From assembly GCA_041576975.1 (NCBI GenBank), contig JBFGJY010000036.1, positions 1 to 24,327 of the forward strand: 24,327 nt of DNA, given 5' to 3'. Source of the DNA: JBFGJY01 sp041576975 (lineage in GTDB: Bacteria > Pseudomonadota > Gammaproteobacteria > UBA4575). Positions 1-7,081 of this stretch are shown piece after piece. A program made the translations under genes and the position numbers. Below the pieces are notes generated by a model. It had not been told where the DNA came from. It worked only from the letters and a program-made list of their open reading frames with translations, and searched no databases. The stretch's first letter is position 1, and each line of letters opens with the position of its first letter.

Positions 1-240
1 GGTACTGAAAAAATTGCGAAAGCGTTTAAATACCCAATCTTCTTTATGTCTATGAAAAGAAAACGCAAAGGGTATTATGAAGCTACGTTAAAGTTGCTCG
101 CTGAGCCACCCTACTCTGTGCAACCTAATACAATTATGCAAAAGTATATAAATGAATTAGAAACATTAGTTGTTGAGAGCCCTAAAGATTGGTTATGGGC
201 CTATCGACGTTGGAAAATTCAAAAACCAATCTACAGCTAA
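1..240 (+). CDS. LpxL/HtrB-type acyltransferase, 3' end only
   Basis: The reading frame is open from base 1 to a TAA at 238-240 and encodes the last 79 residues of a protein whose start lies left of the window. The fragment aligns without gaps to the C-terminus of the complete acyltransferase at 1049-1945. About 34 of 79 residues are identical, including the EKIA, FKYP and FFM stretches and the terminal DWLW...RRW motif. The family is the LpxL/HtrB-like lysophospholipid/lipid A acyltransferases, membrane-associated enzymes that usually move an acyl chain from acyl-ACP to a glycolipid or lysolipid. The catalytic HX4D/E region is outside the window, so activity cannot be judged. It ends 4 bp before the convergent fetB-like gene. 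The family call rests mainly on similarity to the neighbouring paralogue, and the acceptor lipid is unknown. Confidence 0.8.
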   Translation, partial: GTEKIAKAFKYPIFFMSMKRKRKGYYEATLKLLAEPPYSVQPNTIMQKYINELETLVVESPKDWLWAYRRWKIQKPIYS

Positions 241-244
241 TAGC

Positions 245-988
245 TCACGATTCCGTTGTTGGATACGCATGTCTTTGCAAATGCAGATAAATGGCGGCAG
301 AGATGCCTGAGGACCCAAACAATACGCTCATAATCACAATTTGATATTTTGTAGCAACCAGTGGCTCGACACCTGCTAATATTTGCCCTGTCATCATGCC
401 TGGCAATGCCACTAAACCCACCGCAAAAAATGTGTTAATTAAAGGGATTAGCGATGCAGTAAATGCATTATTGCGCGCATACTTATAATCGACAGTAGCA
501 GAGATATCAGACTCAAAGCGCTCTGCGGCAAGACTCACTGTATTCATAGCATTAGAAAAAATCATGCCAGCAAGAGGAATGACATATTGCGGCTGATACC
601 AATAATCAATTTTAAATACAGCCAGTGTGGTTAACACTAGCGTGGAAACTCCGCCTATGAAAATTGCAATTAAAGCCTTTAAAAATAAGCTTGTAGAACG
701 TTGCTTGAGTGGTCTTAATGCGATCCAGCTTGCTATTAGCAGCATTACTGCTAATACAAGCACTACAATACTTGGATTATTTAAAGCAAAAATAGAAGTT
801 AAAATATATCCAATTGCGAATAATTGAATTAACATCCGAATCGAAGCATAAACTGCGGTTTTGCTATTCAACGACCATATCGCAAGGATCACAATCACAA
901 CAAAAATAGGGATTAAGGCTATGGCTAAATCGAGTAACTCGATTTCATATATATTTATTTTCATAATTTTCTCTACATTGAATTTCAT
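245..988 (-). CDS. fetB: FetB-like (UPF0014) ABC permease, orphan
   Basis: This 247-residue, strongly hydrophobic inner-membrane protein has several predicted membrane spans. The UPF0014 family (E. coli FetB, formerly YbbM) is recognisable from a PLAGMI...NAMNTVSLA stretch in the middle and from VGLVALPGMMTGQILAG near the C-terminus, followed by KYQIVIM. FetB is the permease of the FetAB iron exporter linked to oxidative stress resistance. The usual ATPase partner FetA is not beside it: the flanking genes are acyltransferases on the other strand. The ATPase must therefore be encoded elsewhere, or the protein has another partner. The ATG at 988 has no clear ribosome site. An in-frame ATG at 964 is preceded by GTAGAGAAAATT and would give 239 residues, about equally plausible. 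The family is secure; iron as the substrate is inferred from E. coli. Confidence 0.85.
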   Translation of the reverse strand: MKFNVEKIMKINIYEIELLDLAIALIPIFVVIVILAIWSLNSKTAVYASIRMLIQLFAIGYILTSIFALNNPSIVVLVLAVMLLIASWIALRPLKQRSTSLFLKALIAIFIGGVSTLVLTTLAVFKIDYWYQPQYVIPLAGMIFSNAMNTVSLAAERFESDISATVDYKYARNNAFTASLIPLINTFFAVGLVALPGMMTGQILAGVEPLVATKYQIVIMSVLFGSSGISAAIYLHLQRHAYPTTES

Positions 989-1048
989 TCAGTTAGTTGA
1001 ATAACAGCTGCATATCCTTTTATTTTTATCATTCATATACTACGTCTA

Positions 1049-1945
1049 TTGACCTATGTAACAATTACTTACTTACTTAATATTGCGTTGCTGAAATTCT
1101 TATTAAAATTATTTGCAGCTATACCATTGCCAATTTTGTATAGCTTGTCTAAACCACTCTATTTTTTGCTATTTTATGTTTTGCGTTTTAGACGAAATAT
1201 TGCTGAAGAGAATATACGCAATTCATTTCCAAATATGAATACAAAAGAACAACAAAAACTTCTCAAAAGTCACTACCGAAACTTCTGTGATGTTGCACTT
1301 GAAATTGCAAAAAGTATTTGTATCAGACCACCACAATTGAGCAATCATGTGACATTTACAAACTCACATTTAATTGAGCAGTCATTAAAACAAGGACAAA
1401 CGGTTTTGCTAGCTCTTGCACATCACTGCAATCAAGAATGGGCAATGCTTGCGGCTGGCCAACAATTTAAATTCCCAATTGATGCAATCTACAAACCACT
1501 ACACCTTAAGTGGCTGGATGAATTAGCCCTTGAATCGAGATCACGTTTTGACATCACACTTATTCCAGCTAAAACCTGTGTAACAGACCTAATTAAACGA
1601 GCCAAACAAACGCGAATTATCGCCATGGCAACCGATCAAGCACCGCGCCGAAGAGATGAGGCATATTGGACAACTTTTATGCATCAAGACACACCCTTTT
1701 ATTTGGGATTAGAAAAAATTGCCATGCTATTTAAGTATCCGGTGTTTTTTATGGAATTAGAACGCCTAAGTCGAGGAAAATATCAAGCGAGTTTTAAACA
1801 AATTTCTAGCCCTCCTTATGATAAAAGCTCTCACTTGATCTCTAAGCGCTATGTGGAGGCGGTTGAGGAACAAATTCTCAAACAACCCCAAGATTGGTTA
1901 TGGATCCATAGAAGGTGGAAAAAGAAAAAGTCCCTATACGACTAA
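1049..1945 (+). CDS. LpxL/HtrB-type acyltransferase
   Basis: This 298-residue protein belongs to the LpxL/HtrB-like acyltransferase family. A hydrophobic N-terminal segment (about residues 9-45) should anchor it to the inner membrane. It is followed by the family's RRNIAEENIRNSFP stretch. The catalytic HX4D/E motif appears as H125-H-C-N-Q-E130, where most relatives read H-x-G-N-W-E. A downstream TDQAP segment near residue 197 and the C-terminal DWLW...RRW complete the fold. Homologues acylate lipid A precursors or other lipids using acyl-ACP. The changed residues inside the motif and the neighbouring acyl-AMP ligase suggest a specialised acceptor or donor (inference). There is no ATG near the N-terminus. 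TTG at 1049 is the likeliest start, with no good ribosome site, and the frame is open back to a TGA at 998. Its 3' end overlaps the convergent ligase gene by 12 bp. Confidence 0.85.
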   Translation: MTYVTITYLLNIALLKFLLKLFAAIPLPILYSLSKPLYFLLFYVLRFRRNIAEENIRNSFPNMNTKEQQKLLKSHYRNFCDVALEIAKSICIRPPQLSNHVTFTNSHLIEQSLKQGQTVLLALAHHCNQEWAMLAAGQQFKFPIDAIYKPLHLKWLDELALESRSRFDITLIPAKTCVTDLIKRAKQTRIIAMATDQAPRRRDEAYWTTFMHQDTPFYLGLEKIAMLFKYPVFFMELERLSRGKYQASFKQISSPPYDKSSHLISKRYVEAVEEQILKQPQDWLWIHRRWKKKKSLYD

Positions 1946-3886
1946 AGCTTCTTTCTCACGCAAAAATTTCGCTAGATCAACAATCGTTGGATGTTCAACT
2001 AAATCTGTAATCTCTATTTTTCCTGGATACAACTCATCTAAACCGGTATGAATTTCTACTAATGCCAGTGAACTTGCACCAAGTTCTAACAAACTATCAT
2101 GAATTGTAAAAGATTTATTCGGCAAGGCTTCCTTACAAATTTGTTTAATTGAATTTACAACTGTATCGCTGTGATCCTCTATTTTATCTTCTAGATTATT
2201 CTCGGCTAGCTGAGCTAATTGATCAATAATGTCATCATATGCGCCAGCCAGGAATTCATCGGCAAGTACAGATCGCTGAAGCTTGCCACTGGTAGTTTTT
2301 GGCACTTTTTTGATTGGAATGACATGATGCACTTCTATACCGAAATGCTCATTCACTACAGATTTTACTTGTGCAGAAAGTAACCTAAATTCTTGCAACT
2401 CTCCTTTGTATAGAATAAATACTAGAACTTCTTCTAGATCACTTTGCTTGGAAGGAACTCCGGTCACTACCACTTTGCCTAATTCCAATGTTGAAATTTG
2501 ATGCAATACTTCTTCAATATCATAGGGATAGTAGTTTTGTCCATTGACAAACAGTATTTCTTTATGCCTGCCGGTGATAAATAAACCTTGCTCTGAACTA
2601 AAACCTAAGTCACCCGTATCTACCCAACCACCTTCAAAAAATATCGAGCCATCATCACCAATAATTTCCTCAGTTACATTTTCTCCACCAATATGGATAT
2701 GGCCAATCGTATTCTCTGGTAATGCATTACCATTTTTATCACTAATTCTTACCTTACAATTTTCAATAGGATTACCAACACCTACCAGGGATACCTGACT
2801 ATTGTTCTGTGCATTTATAACAGCGGTCGCACCAATCGATAGTGATTCTCGTTGCGCATATGCGACCTGCAAATCTGCACCAATTTCAGGAAAACTAACT
2901 GCCAAACTTGCCTCCGCTAGCCCATATACAGGAAACATGCTTTTCTTTGGTAATCCATATTGAGCAAGCTCGTTGGTAAATTGCTGGCAAAGTTTGACGG
3001 AGATGGGCTCAGCACCATTAAAAATCAAACGCACATGCGATAAGTCAATATTGCTTAAACCTTTACGCTGAAATGCAGTTAAGAAATGCTTATAACCAAA
3101 ATTAGGCGAACACAGCACATTGGCTTTTTTTTCACTCGTGGCTATCATCCAATATAAGGGGCGGCGCACAAATAAATCTGTACGCATAATGTAGTGACTA
3201 TAATTACAAACCACTGGGTTTAAATGAAAGCCAATTAATCCCATATCATGAGTTAATGGCATCCAACTGAGACTGATATCCTCAGAAGTAAACGCGGCAC
3301 CTTTTTTAATGCCTTTAATATTTGCAATTAAATTTCGATGCTTAAGTACGACGCCCTTAGGACTGCCAGTGGAACCAGAAGAAAACTGAATAAAGGAAAT
3401 ATCCTCAGGAGTGATATTTGCAATTTGCCCTGGAATAGAAATATCCACAACATCATCGCTTAACAATGTTCTTTCAAATAATTGCTGATAGGTATTTTTG
3501 TTTACATGGTCTTGTGCACTTGATTCTAGTTTGAGCAAATTCTTACGATCAGTATAAAGAAATGCCTTGCTAAGCTTTTTTGCAACATTAAAAACTTTTT
3601 GACGATGCTGATCACTAATGCCAACAGCTAGGGGTACTGGAACAATCCCCCCAAGTTGACAAGCCCAAAAAACATCTACCATCTGTTCATTATTATTTAA
3701 AAACAATATTAGACAGTCGCCTTGTTGTATGTTTTTTTGCTGTAGAACATAAAGCAAGCCAAGCGCACGCTGATAGAGTGATTCGAAAGTTACATATTTT
3801 TCTTGTTCTTGACCGTCGATAAAACCGATAAAACGTTTTCCACTACGATTTTCATGGAGTGCTTCAATTAATGTCTGAAATTGCAT
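1934..3886 (-). CDS. Fatty acyl-AMP ligase fused to acyl/peptidyl carrier domain
   Basis: This 650-residue cytoplasmic protein activates a carboxylic acid, probably a fatty acid, as acyl-AMP and can load it onto its own carrier domain. The adenylation domain (about 1-545) shows the nucleotide-binding FIQFSSGSTGSPKG at 165-178, SWMPLTHDMGLIG at 207-219 and SPNFGY at 260-265 (both typical of FAAL-type ligases), TGDLG at 424-428, and the C-terminal PKTTSGK with Lys535 as the expected catalytic lysine. A carrier domain follows at about 575-645, with LGASSL at 602-607; Ser606 is the predicted phosphopantetheine site. No reductase, thioesterase or condensation domain is present. The ATG at 3886 has no clear ribosome site, and a stop codon lies 15 bp upstream in frame. 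The gene faces the acyltransferase at 1049-1945 tail to tail. FAAL class is likely; the chain length and final product cannot be read from the sequence. Confidence 0.88.
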   Translation of the reverse strand: MQFQTLIEALHENRSGKRFIGFIDGQEQEKYVTFESLYQRALGLLYVLQQKNIQQGDCLILFLNNNEQMVDVFWACQLGGIVPVPLAVGISDQHRQKVFNVAKKLSKAFLYTDRKNLLKLESSAQDHVNKNTYQQLFERTLLSDDVVDISIPGQIANITPEDISFIQFSSGSTGSPKGVVLKHRNLIANIKGIKKGAAFTSEDISLSWMPLTHDMGLIGFHLNPVVCNYSHYIMRTDLFVRRPLYWMIATSEKKANVLCSPNFGYKHFLTAFQRKGLSNIDLSHVRLIFNGAEPISVKLCQQFTNELAQYGLPKKSMFPVYGLAEASLAVSFPEIGADLQVAYAQRESLSIGATAVINAQNNSQVSLVGVGNPIENCKVRISDKNGNALPENTIGHIHIGGENVTEEIIGDDGSIFFEGGWVDTGDLGFSSEQGLFITGRHKEILFVNGQNYYPYDIEEVLHQISTLELGKVVVTGVPSKQSDLEEVLVFILYKGELQEFRLLSAQVKSVVNEHFGIEVHHVIPIKKVPKTTSGKLQRSVLADEFLAGAYDDIIDQLAQLAENNLEDKIEDHSDTVVNSIKQICKEALPNKSFTIHDSLLELGASSLALVEIHTGLDELYPGKIEITDLVEHPTIVDLAKFLREKEALVV

Positions 3887-4064
3887 AATTAATAATTACT
3901 GAAAAGTGATAAAAACTTCGCGCACTAACAGATTGAGCTAGGCAGTAACTCAGTGGCGGTGACTCGCTCAAATGCTTCCTTAGGCAGGGGCGGTAAAGTG
4001 CTTGTCAACATTATTCAATATTTAAAAAAACGGAATTCTGTAATTTATATTACAACTAGTGAAA

Positions 4065-4141
4065 TGGTCGGGGCAGAGGGATTTGAACCCCCGACCCTCT
4101 GCTCCCAAAGCAGATGCGCTACCAGACTGCGCTATGCCCCG
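4065..4141 (-). tRNA. tRNA-Pro (UGG anticodon)
   Basis: The minus strand folds into a complete 77-nt tRNA with encoded CCA. The acceptor stem CGGGGCA pairs with TGCCCCG. The D stem is GCGC/GCGC. The anticodon stem TCTGC/GCAGA closes a seven-base loop TTTGGGA with anticodon TGG. The T arm is GGGGG-TTCAAAT-CCCTC with one G-U pair. The leading C1, opposite G72, is a hallmark of bacterial proline tRNAs. No duplicated tRNA 3' end or integrase gene was seen nearby, so there is no sign that it serves as an attachment site. Confidence 0.97.
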
Positions 4142-4175
4142 ATATTTAGTATTGTTCGTGATAAATTGACTGCGG

Positions 4176-4205
4176 ATCATACGTTCTAGTTGTTATTTAG
4201 GTCAA
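4176..4205 (-). promoter_or_regulatory. Candidate sigma-70 promoter of tRNA-Pro
   Basis: Read on the minus strand, TTGACC (4200-4205) and TATGAT (4176-4181) are separated by 18 bp and lie about 35 bp upstream of the tRNA. Both hexamers are close to the consensus TTGACA/TATAAT. This is a by-eye match only, in AT-rich sequence where chance matches are common. Confidence 0.45.
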
Positions 4206-4374
4206 TGCCGCCAAGGCGATAGAAATAGCAATTACAACCCATTACACGTATTTTCAACTGTATTTTACCTTGTTCTACAGTAAATAATTAGATTACAAAA
4301 CTTTCATAGTTAAACTACGGACAAACATAAAAAAAGTAGATATCATTCATCTTCACTTTTTTAAGGGAGCCTAT
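4206..4374. other. Intergenic region between tRNA-Pro promoter and cyclophilin gene
   Basis: This AT-rich stretch is part of the 488-bp region 3887-4374, which has no protein gene. It must carry the promoter of the cyclophilin-lpxH pair, but no convincing -35/-10 pair stands out. The only clear element is the ribosome site AAGGGAG at 4363-4369, five bases before the ATG at 4375. The other flank, 3887-4064, also shows no coding signal and no clear promoter for the acyl-AMP ligase gene. Confidence 0.6.
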
Positions 4375-4953
4375 ATGGATACATTACTCAAGCCTTATCT
4401 TCTGTTTGTATTCATGATAATTCTTATGACGACATCAAATGTACAGGCAGAAACTACGACCGTGAAAATGGAAACCAGCCAAGGCACAATTATTCTAGAG
4501 CTTGATGGTGCTAATGCGCCCAATACAGTTGCGAATTTTATAACCTACGCTAAAGAAGGATTCTACGATGGTACAATTTTCCACCGAGTAATCTCAAATT
4601 TTATGATTCAAGGTGGCGGATTCACTGCGGACATGTCTCAAAAAACTACACATGAACCAATTCGAAATGAAGCCAATAATGGCTTAAAAAATGACACTGG
4701 CACTATCGCTATGGCACGCACCAGTGACCCTCATTCTGCGACTGCTCAATTTTTTATTAATGTCAAAGATAACGATTTCCTAAATTTCAGTAGTGAAACT
4801 TCGCAAGGCTGGGGTTATGCGGTGTTTGGAAAAGTGACTGAAGGTATGGATGTAGTTGATACGATTAAAAATGTTGCAACAACTTCAAATGGGCCATATC
4901 AAGACGTACCTGCAGAAACCATTACTATCGACAACGTTACAATAGTCGAATAA
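4375..4953 (+). CDS. Cyclophilin-type peptidyl-prolyl isomerase, secreted
   Basis: This 192-residue cyclophilin catalyses cis-trans isomerisation of Xaa-Pro bonds during protein folding. It has a clear signal peptide: Lys6, a hydrophobic core at about 8-18, and likely cleavage after VQA at residues 23-25. The mature enzyme is therefore predicted to be periplasmic, like E. coli PpiA. The catalytic region IFHRVISNFMIQGGGF and the later GTIAMAR...SATAQFFINV are the standard active-site stretches of the short bacterial cyclophilins. The start is fixed by AAGGGAG at 4363-4369. lpxH begins 11 bp after its stop, so the two are probably co-transcribed; a ppi gene next to lpxH is common in gammaproteobacteria, although in E. 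coli the neighbouring PpiB is cytoplasmic. Confidence 0.93.
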   Translation: MDTLLKPYLLFVFMIILMTTSNVQAETTTVKMETSQGTIILELDGANAPNTVANFITYAKEGFYDGTIFHRVISNFMIQGGGFTADMSQKTTHEPIRNEANNGLKNDTGTIAMARTSDPHSATAQFFINVKDNDFLNFSSETSQGWGYAVFGKVTEGMDVVDTIKNVATTSNGPYQDVPAETITIDNVTIVE

Positions 4954-4964
4954 GAAATGAGGTA

Positions 4965-5687
4965 ATGCCACAGACTCTCTTTGTTTCAGATTTACATTTA
5001 GACAACAAAAGGCCGCATATCATTGCGGCCTTTTGCCGTTTTCTGCAGGAGGTTTCCGACACAGATGCCCTCTATATTCTCGGTGACCTATTTGAATACT
5101 GGATTGGTGACGATGATCCTGCGGTTGGACTACAATCGGCAATCAACTCGCTACACAACCTGAGCTTATCTGGAATTCCAGTTTTCTTTATTCACGGCAA
5201 TAGAGATTTTTTAGTTGGTAATGCGTTTGCAAACTCCATCCAATGCAAAATACTACCAGAGGAAACTACTGTTGATCTCTATGGAACACCCACATTAATA
5301 ATGCATGGTGATACCTTATGCACCGATGATATTGCATATCAAAAATATCGCACTAAAGCACGTAATAAGTGGGTTCAAAAAACATTATTACTTCTGAGCG
5401 TGAAACAACGACTTAAAATGGCAGAACGTCTACGAAATAAAAGTATTACTGCCACTCAGGGCAAGCCGGCCTATATTATGGATGTGAATCAAAATGCAGT
5501 TGAACAAGTCATGCTTAATCACAATGTGCAATGTTTAATTCATGGCCATACACACCGACCTGCCATCCATGACTTTACGATTAATGGAAACGCATACAAA
5601 CGTATCGTGCTTGGTGACTGGTATGAACAAGGCAGTGTACTAAGGTGTACACCTAATGGAATGAATTTAGAAACGATACAGCCTTAA
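4965..5687 (+). CDS. lpxH: UDP-2,3-diacylglucosamine diphosphatase
   Basis: LpxH hydrolyses UDP-2,3-diacylglucosamine to lipid X and UMP, the fourth step of lipid A synthesis, at the inner face of the inner membrane. The 240-residue length is typical. All metallophosphoesterase ligands are visible at nearly E. coli numbering: D9 and H11 (SDLHL), D41 (GDLFEYWIGDDD), N79 and R80 (GNRDF), H114 (HGDTL), H195 and H197 (HGHTHRP). TGAGG at 4958-4962 is a short-spaced ribosome site for the ATG at 4965, and the phosphoesterase motif begins nine residues later as in homologues. The stop codon overlaps the convergent DUF455 gene by 4 bp. Confidence 0.97.
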   Translation: MPQTLFVSDLHLDNKRPHIIAAFCRFLQEVSDTDALYILGDLFEYWIGDDDPAVGLQSAINSLHNLSLSGIPVFFIHGNRDFLVGNAFANSIQCKILPEETTVDLYGTPTLIMHGDTLCTDDIAYQKYRTKARNKWVQKTLLLLSVKQRLKMAERLRNKSITATQGKPAYIMDVNQNAVEQVMLNHNVQCLIHGHTHRPAIHDFTINGNAYKRIVLGDWYEQGSVLRCTPNGMNLETIQP

Positions 5688-6478
5688 AAATTTTGTATGA
5701 CCTCTAGCTCAGTATCCGAAAATCCTGCTTTACGGCGTGCATCGATTTGAAACGGACCACGTAACACACCGGTAAAATATCTGTGCAACAACTCTTGAAA
5801 TGTCTGTTCAGAATCTAAACTTTGCTGCTCACAGGCGTATTTAAACCAGCGTGAACCAATAGCTACATGTTCAATTTCTTGTTCAAAAATTATCTTCAAA
5901 ATGTTCGCAGTTATATTATCACCATGATTTTGCAATCGCAGTATCATTCCAGGAGTGACGTCTAAGCCTCTGGCCTCAAGTACTCTTGGTACAAGCGCCA
6001 TGCGCGCAATCATATTTTCTGCGGTTTTGACTGCCATTTCCCACAAGCCATTGTGAGCATCAAAATCACCATAGTCATAGCCTAGTTGTTGTAAACGATT
6101 ACGCAACATAGAAAAATGCTGTGCTTCTTCAAACGCGACTTGCAGCCAATCATTGTAGTACTCTACTGGTTGATCCTGAAATCGGTACACCGCATCAAGA
6201 GCTAAATTGATAGCATTAAATTCAATATGGGTAATCGCATGTATTAACGCAGCTCGCCCTTGTTGCGTTACTAAACTACGACGAGGTACTTCTCGAGGCA
6301 GTACTAAATTTGGCTTATCTGGGCGACCGGGAACTTCAATTCGATTGATTACAGCTGTTTTATTTAATCCTAGGCCACTGTTATCTATTTCCTGCTTAAG
6401 TTGAAACACCGACTTACATTTTTGTGCAGGATCTGTCAGCAACAAACAATCATGAGCCGTATGAAAAACTGATTTCAT
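5684..6478 (-). CDS. Ferritin-like DUF455 protein (COG2833)
   Basis: This 264-residue soluble protein belongs to the DUF455 ferritin-like family. The expected di-metal ligands of a four-helix bundle are present: E86 (THIEFNA), E118-x-x-H121 (EEAQHF), E168 (VLEARGLD) and E201-x-x-H204 (EIEHVAIG). The two ExxH motifs and the conserved DAHNGLWEMA segment (140-149) are what identify the family. Ferritin-like diiron proteins include oxygenases, oxidases and iron stores. No reaction can be assigned to this member. It lies 25 bp downstream of the L,D-transpeptidase gene and is probably the last gene of the purF transcription unit. No signal peptide or membrane segment is seen. Confidence 0.88.
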   Translation of the reverse strand: MKSVFHTAHDCLLLTDPAQKCKSVFQLKQEIDNSGLGLNKTAVINRIEVPGRPDKPNLVLPREVPRRSLVTQQGRAALIHAITHIEFNAINLALDAVYRFQDQPVEYYNDWLQVAFEEAQHFSMLRNRLQQLGYDYGDFDAHNGLWEMAVKTAENMIARMALVPRVLEARGLDVTPGMILRLQNHGDNITANILKIIFEQEIEHVAIGSRWFKYACEQQSLDSEQTFQELLHRYFTGVLRGPFQIDARRKAGFSDTELEVIQNF

Positions 6479-6503
6479 AGTATTAATTCTTAAAATTCCA
6501 AGT

Positions 6504-7061
6504 TTATATTTCGATAATCACTAATGAAGAAACCATCAAGCAGTCATACAAATCAATAATGTCTTGATTTTTCATGCGAATGCAACCTTCTGAAGCTGGC
6601 TGCCCAATTAGGCCTTCTTCGTGTGTGCCATGTATGTAGATGTATCGCGCATAGCTATCTACACCTGGACCTTTATTTACTCCTTCCTCTAGCCCCCTAA
6701 GCCAAAGAATCCTAGAAGTGATACATTCCTCATCTGTACAAACTTTTTCATGCACAATGGTTGCTTGAATATGCGTACGTGTTCTGGTTTTGAGTATTTC
6801 AGCATAATCCGCATCTGCACCAATCTTTTCTTGAACACAATGAATTCCTATTGGTGTTTTAAAAGAACCATCAGCTTGGCCAATACCAAATCGAGAAGTT
6901 GAAATTGGATATTCACAAGCTAATTCTCTAGCTGAGATCACATAGAGTACTTGTTCGCTTATCTTAACAATGGCTGCAGGAAAATGCGCATGTTGCGGAT
7001 ATTGATTACATGCTTTATCGAGCAGTGTAAACAGCTGTTTGGCTGTTTTAGATGCTTGCAT
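6504..7061 (-). CDS. L,D-transpeptidase (YkuD) family protein without signal peptide
   Basis: This 185-residue protein has a YkuD catalytic domain from about residue 27 to the end. The signature is complete: H144 in IYIHGTHEEG, then S157-E-G-C160-I-R-M, with Cys160 the expected nucleophile. Characterised relatives form 3-3 cross-links in peptidoglycan or attach proteins to it, in the periplasm. Here the N-terminus is polar, with no signal peptide or membrane anchor. The upstream sequence is the end of purF only 20 bp away, so a missed N-terminal extension is unlikely. The enzyme may use an unusual export route, act in the cytoplasm, or have a different substrate. It is followed 25 bp later by the DUF455 gene. 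Confidence 0.88.
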   Translation of the reverse strand: MQASKTAKQLFTLLDKACNQYPQHAHFPAAIVKISEQVLYVISARELACEYPISTSRFGIGQADGSFKTPIGIHCVQEKIGADADYAEILKTRTRTHIQATIVHEKVCTDEECITSRILWLRGLEEGVNKGPGVDSYARYIYIHGTHEEGLIGQPASEGCIRMKNQDIIDLYDCLMVSSLVIIEI

Positions 7062-7081
7062 GTGATGGCTATTGTATGGGC

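Noticed and set aside
4065..4141. tRNA-Pro as an integration site of a mobile element
   Set aside because: No integrase, no repeated tRNA 3' end and no change to phage-like gene content was found in the window.
3953..4189. Plus-strand open frame of 78 codons containing GAEGFEPPT
   Set aside because: It is the well-known spurious translation of the antisense strand of a tRNA; the tRNA-Pro on the minus strand explains the sequence.
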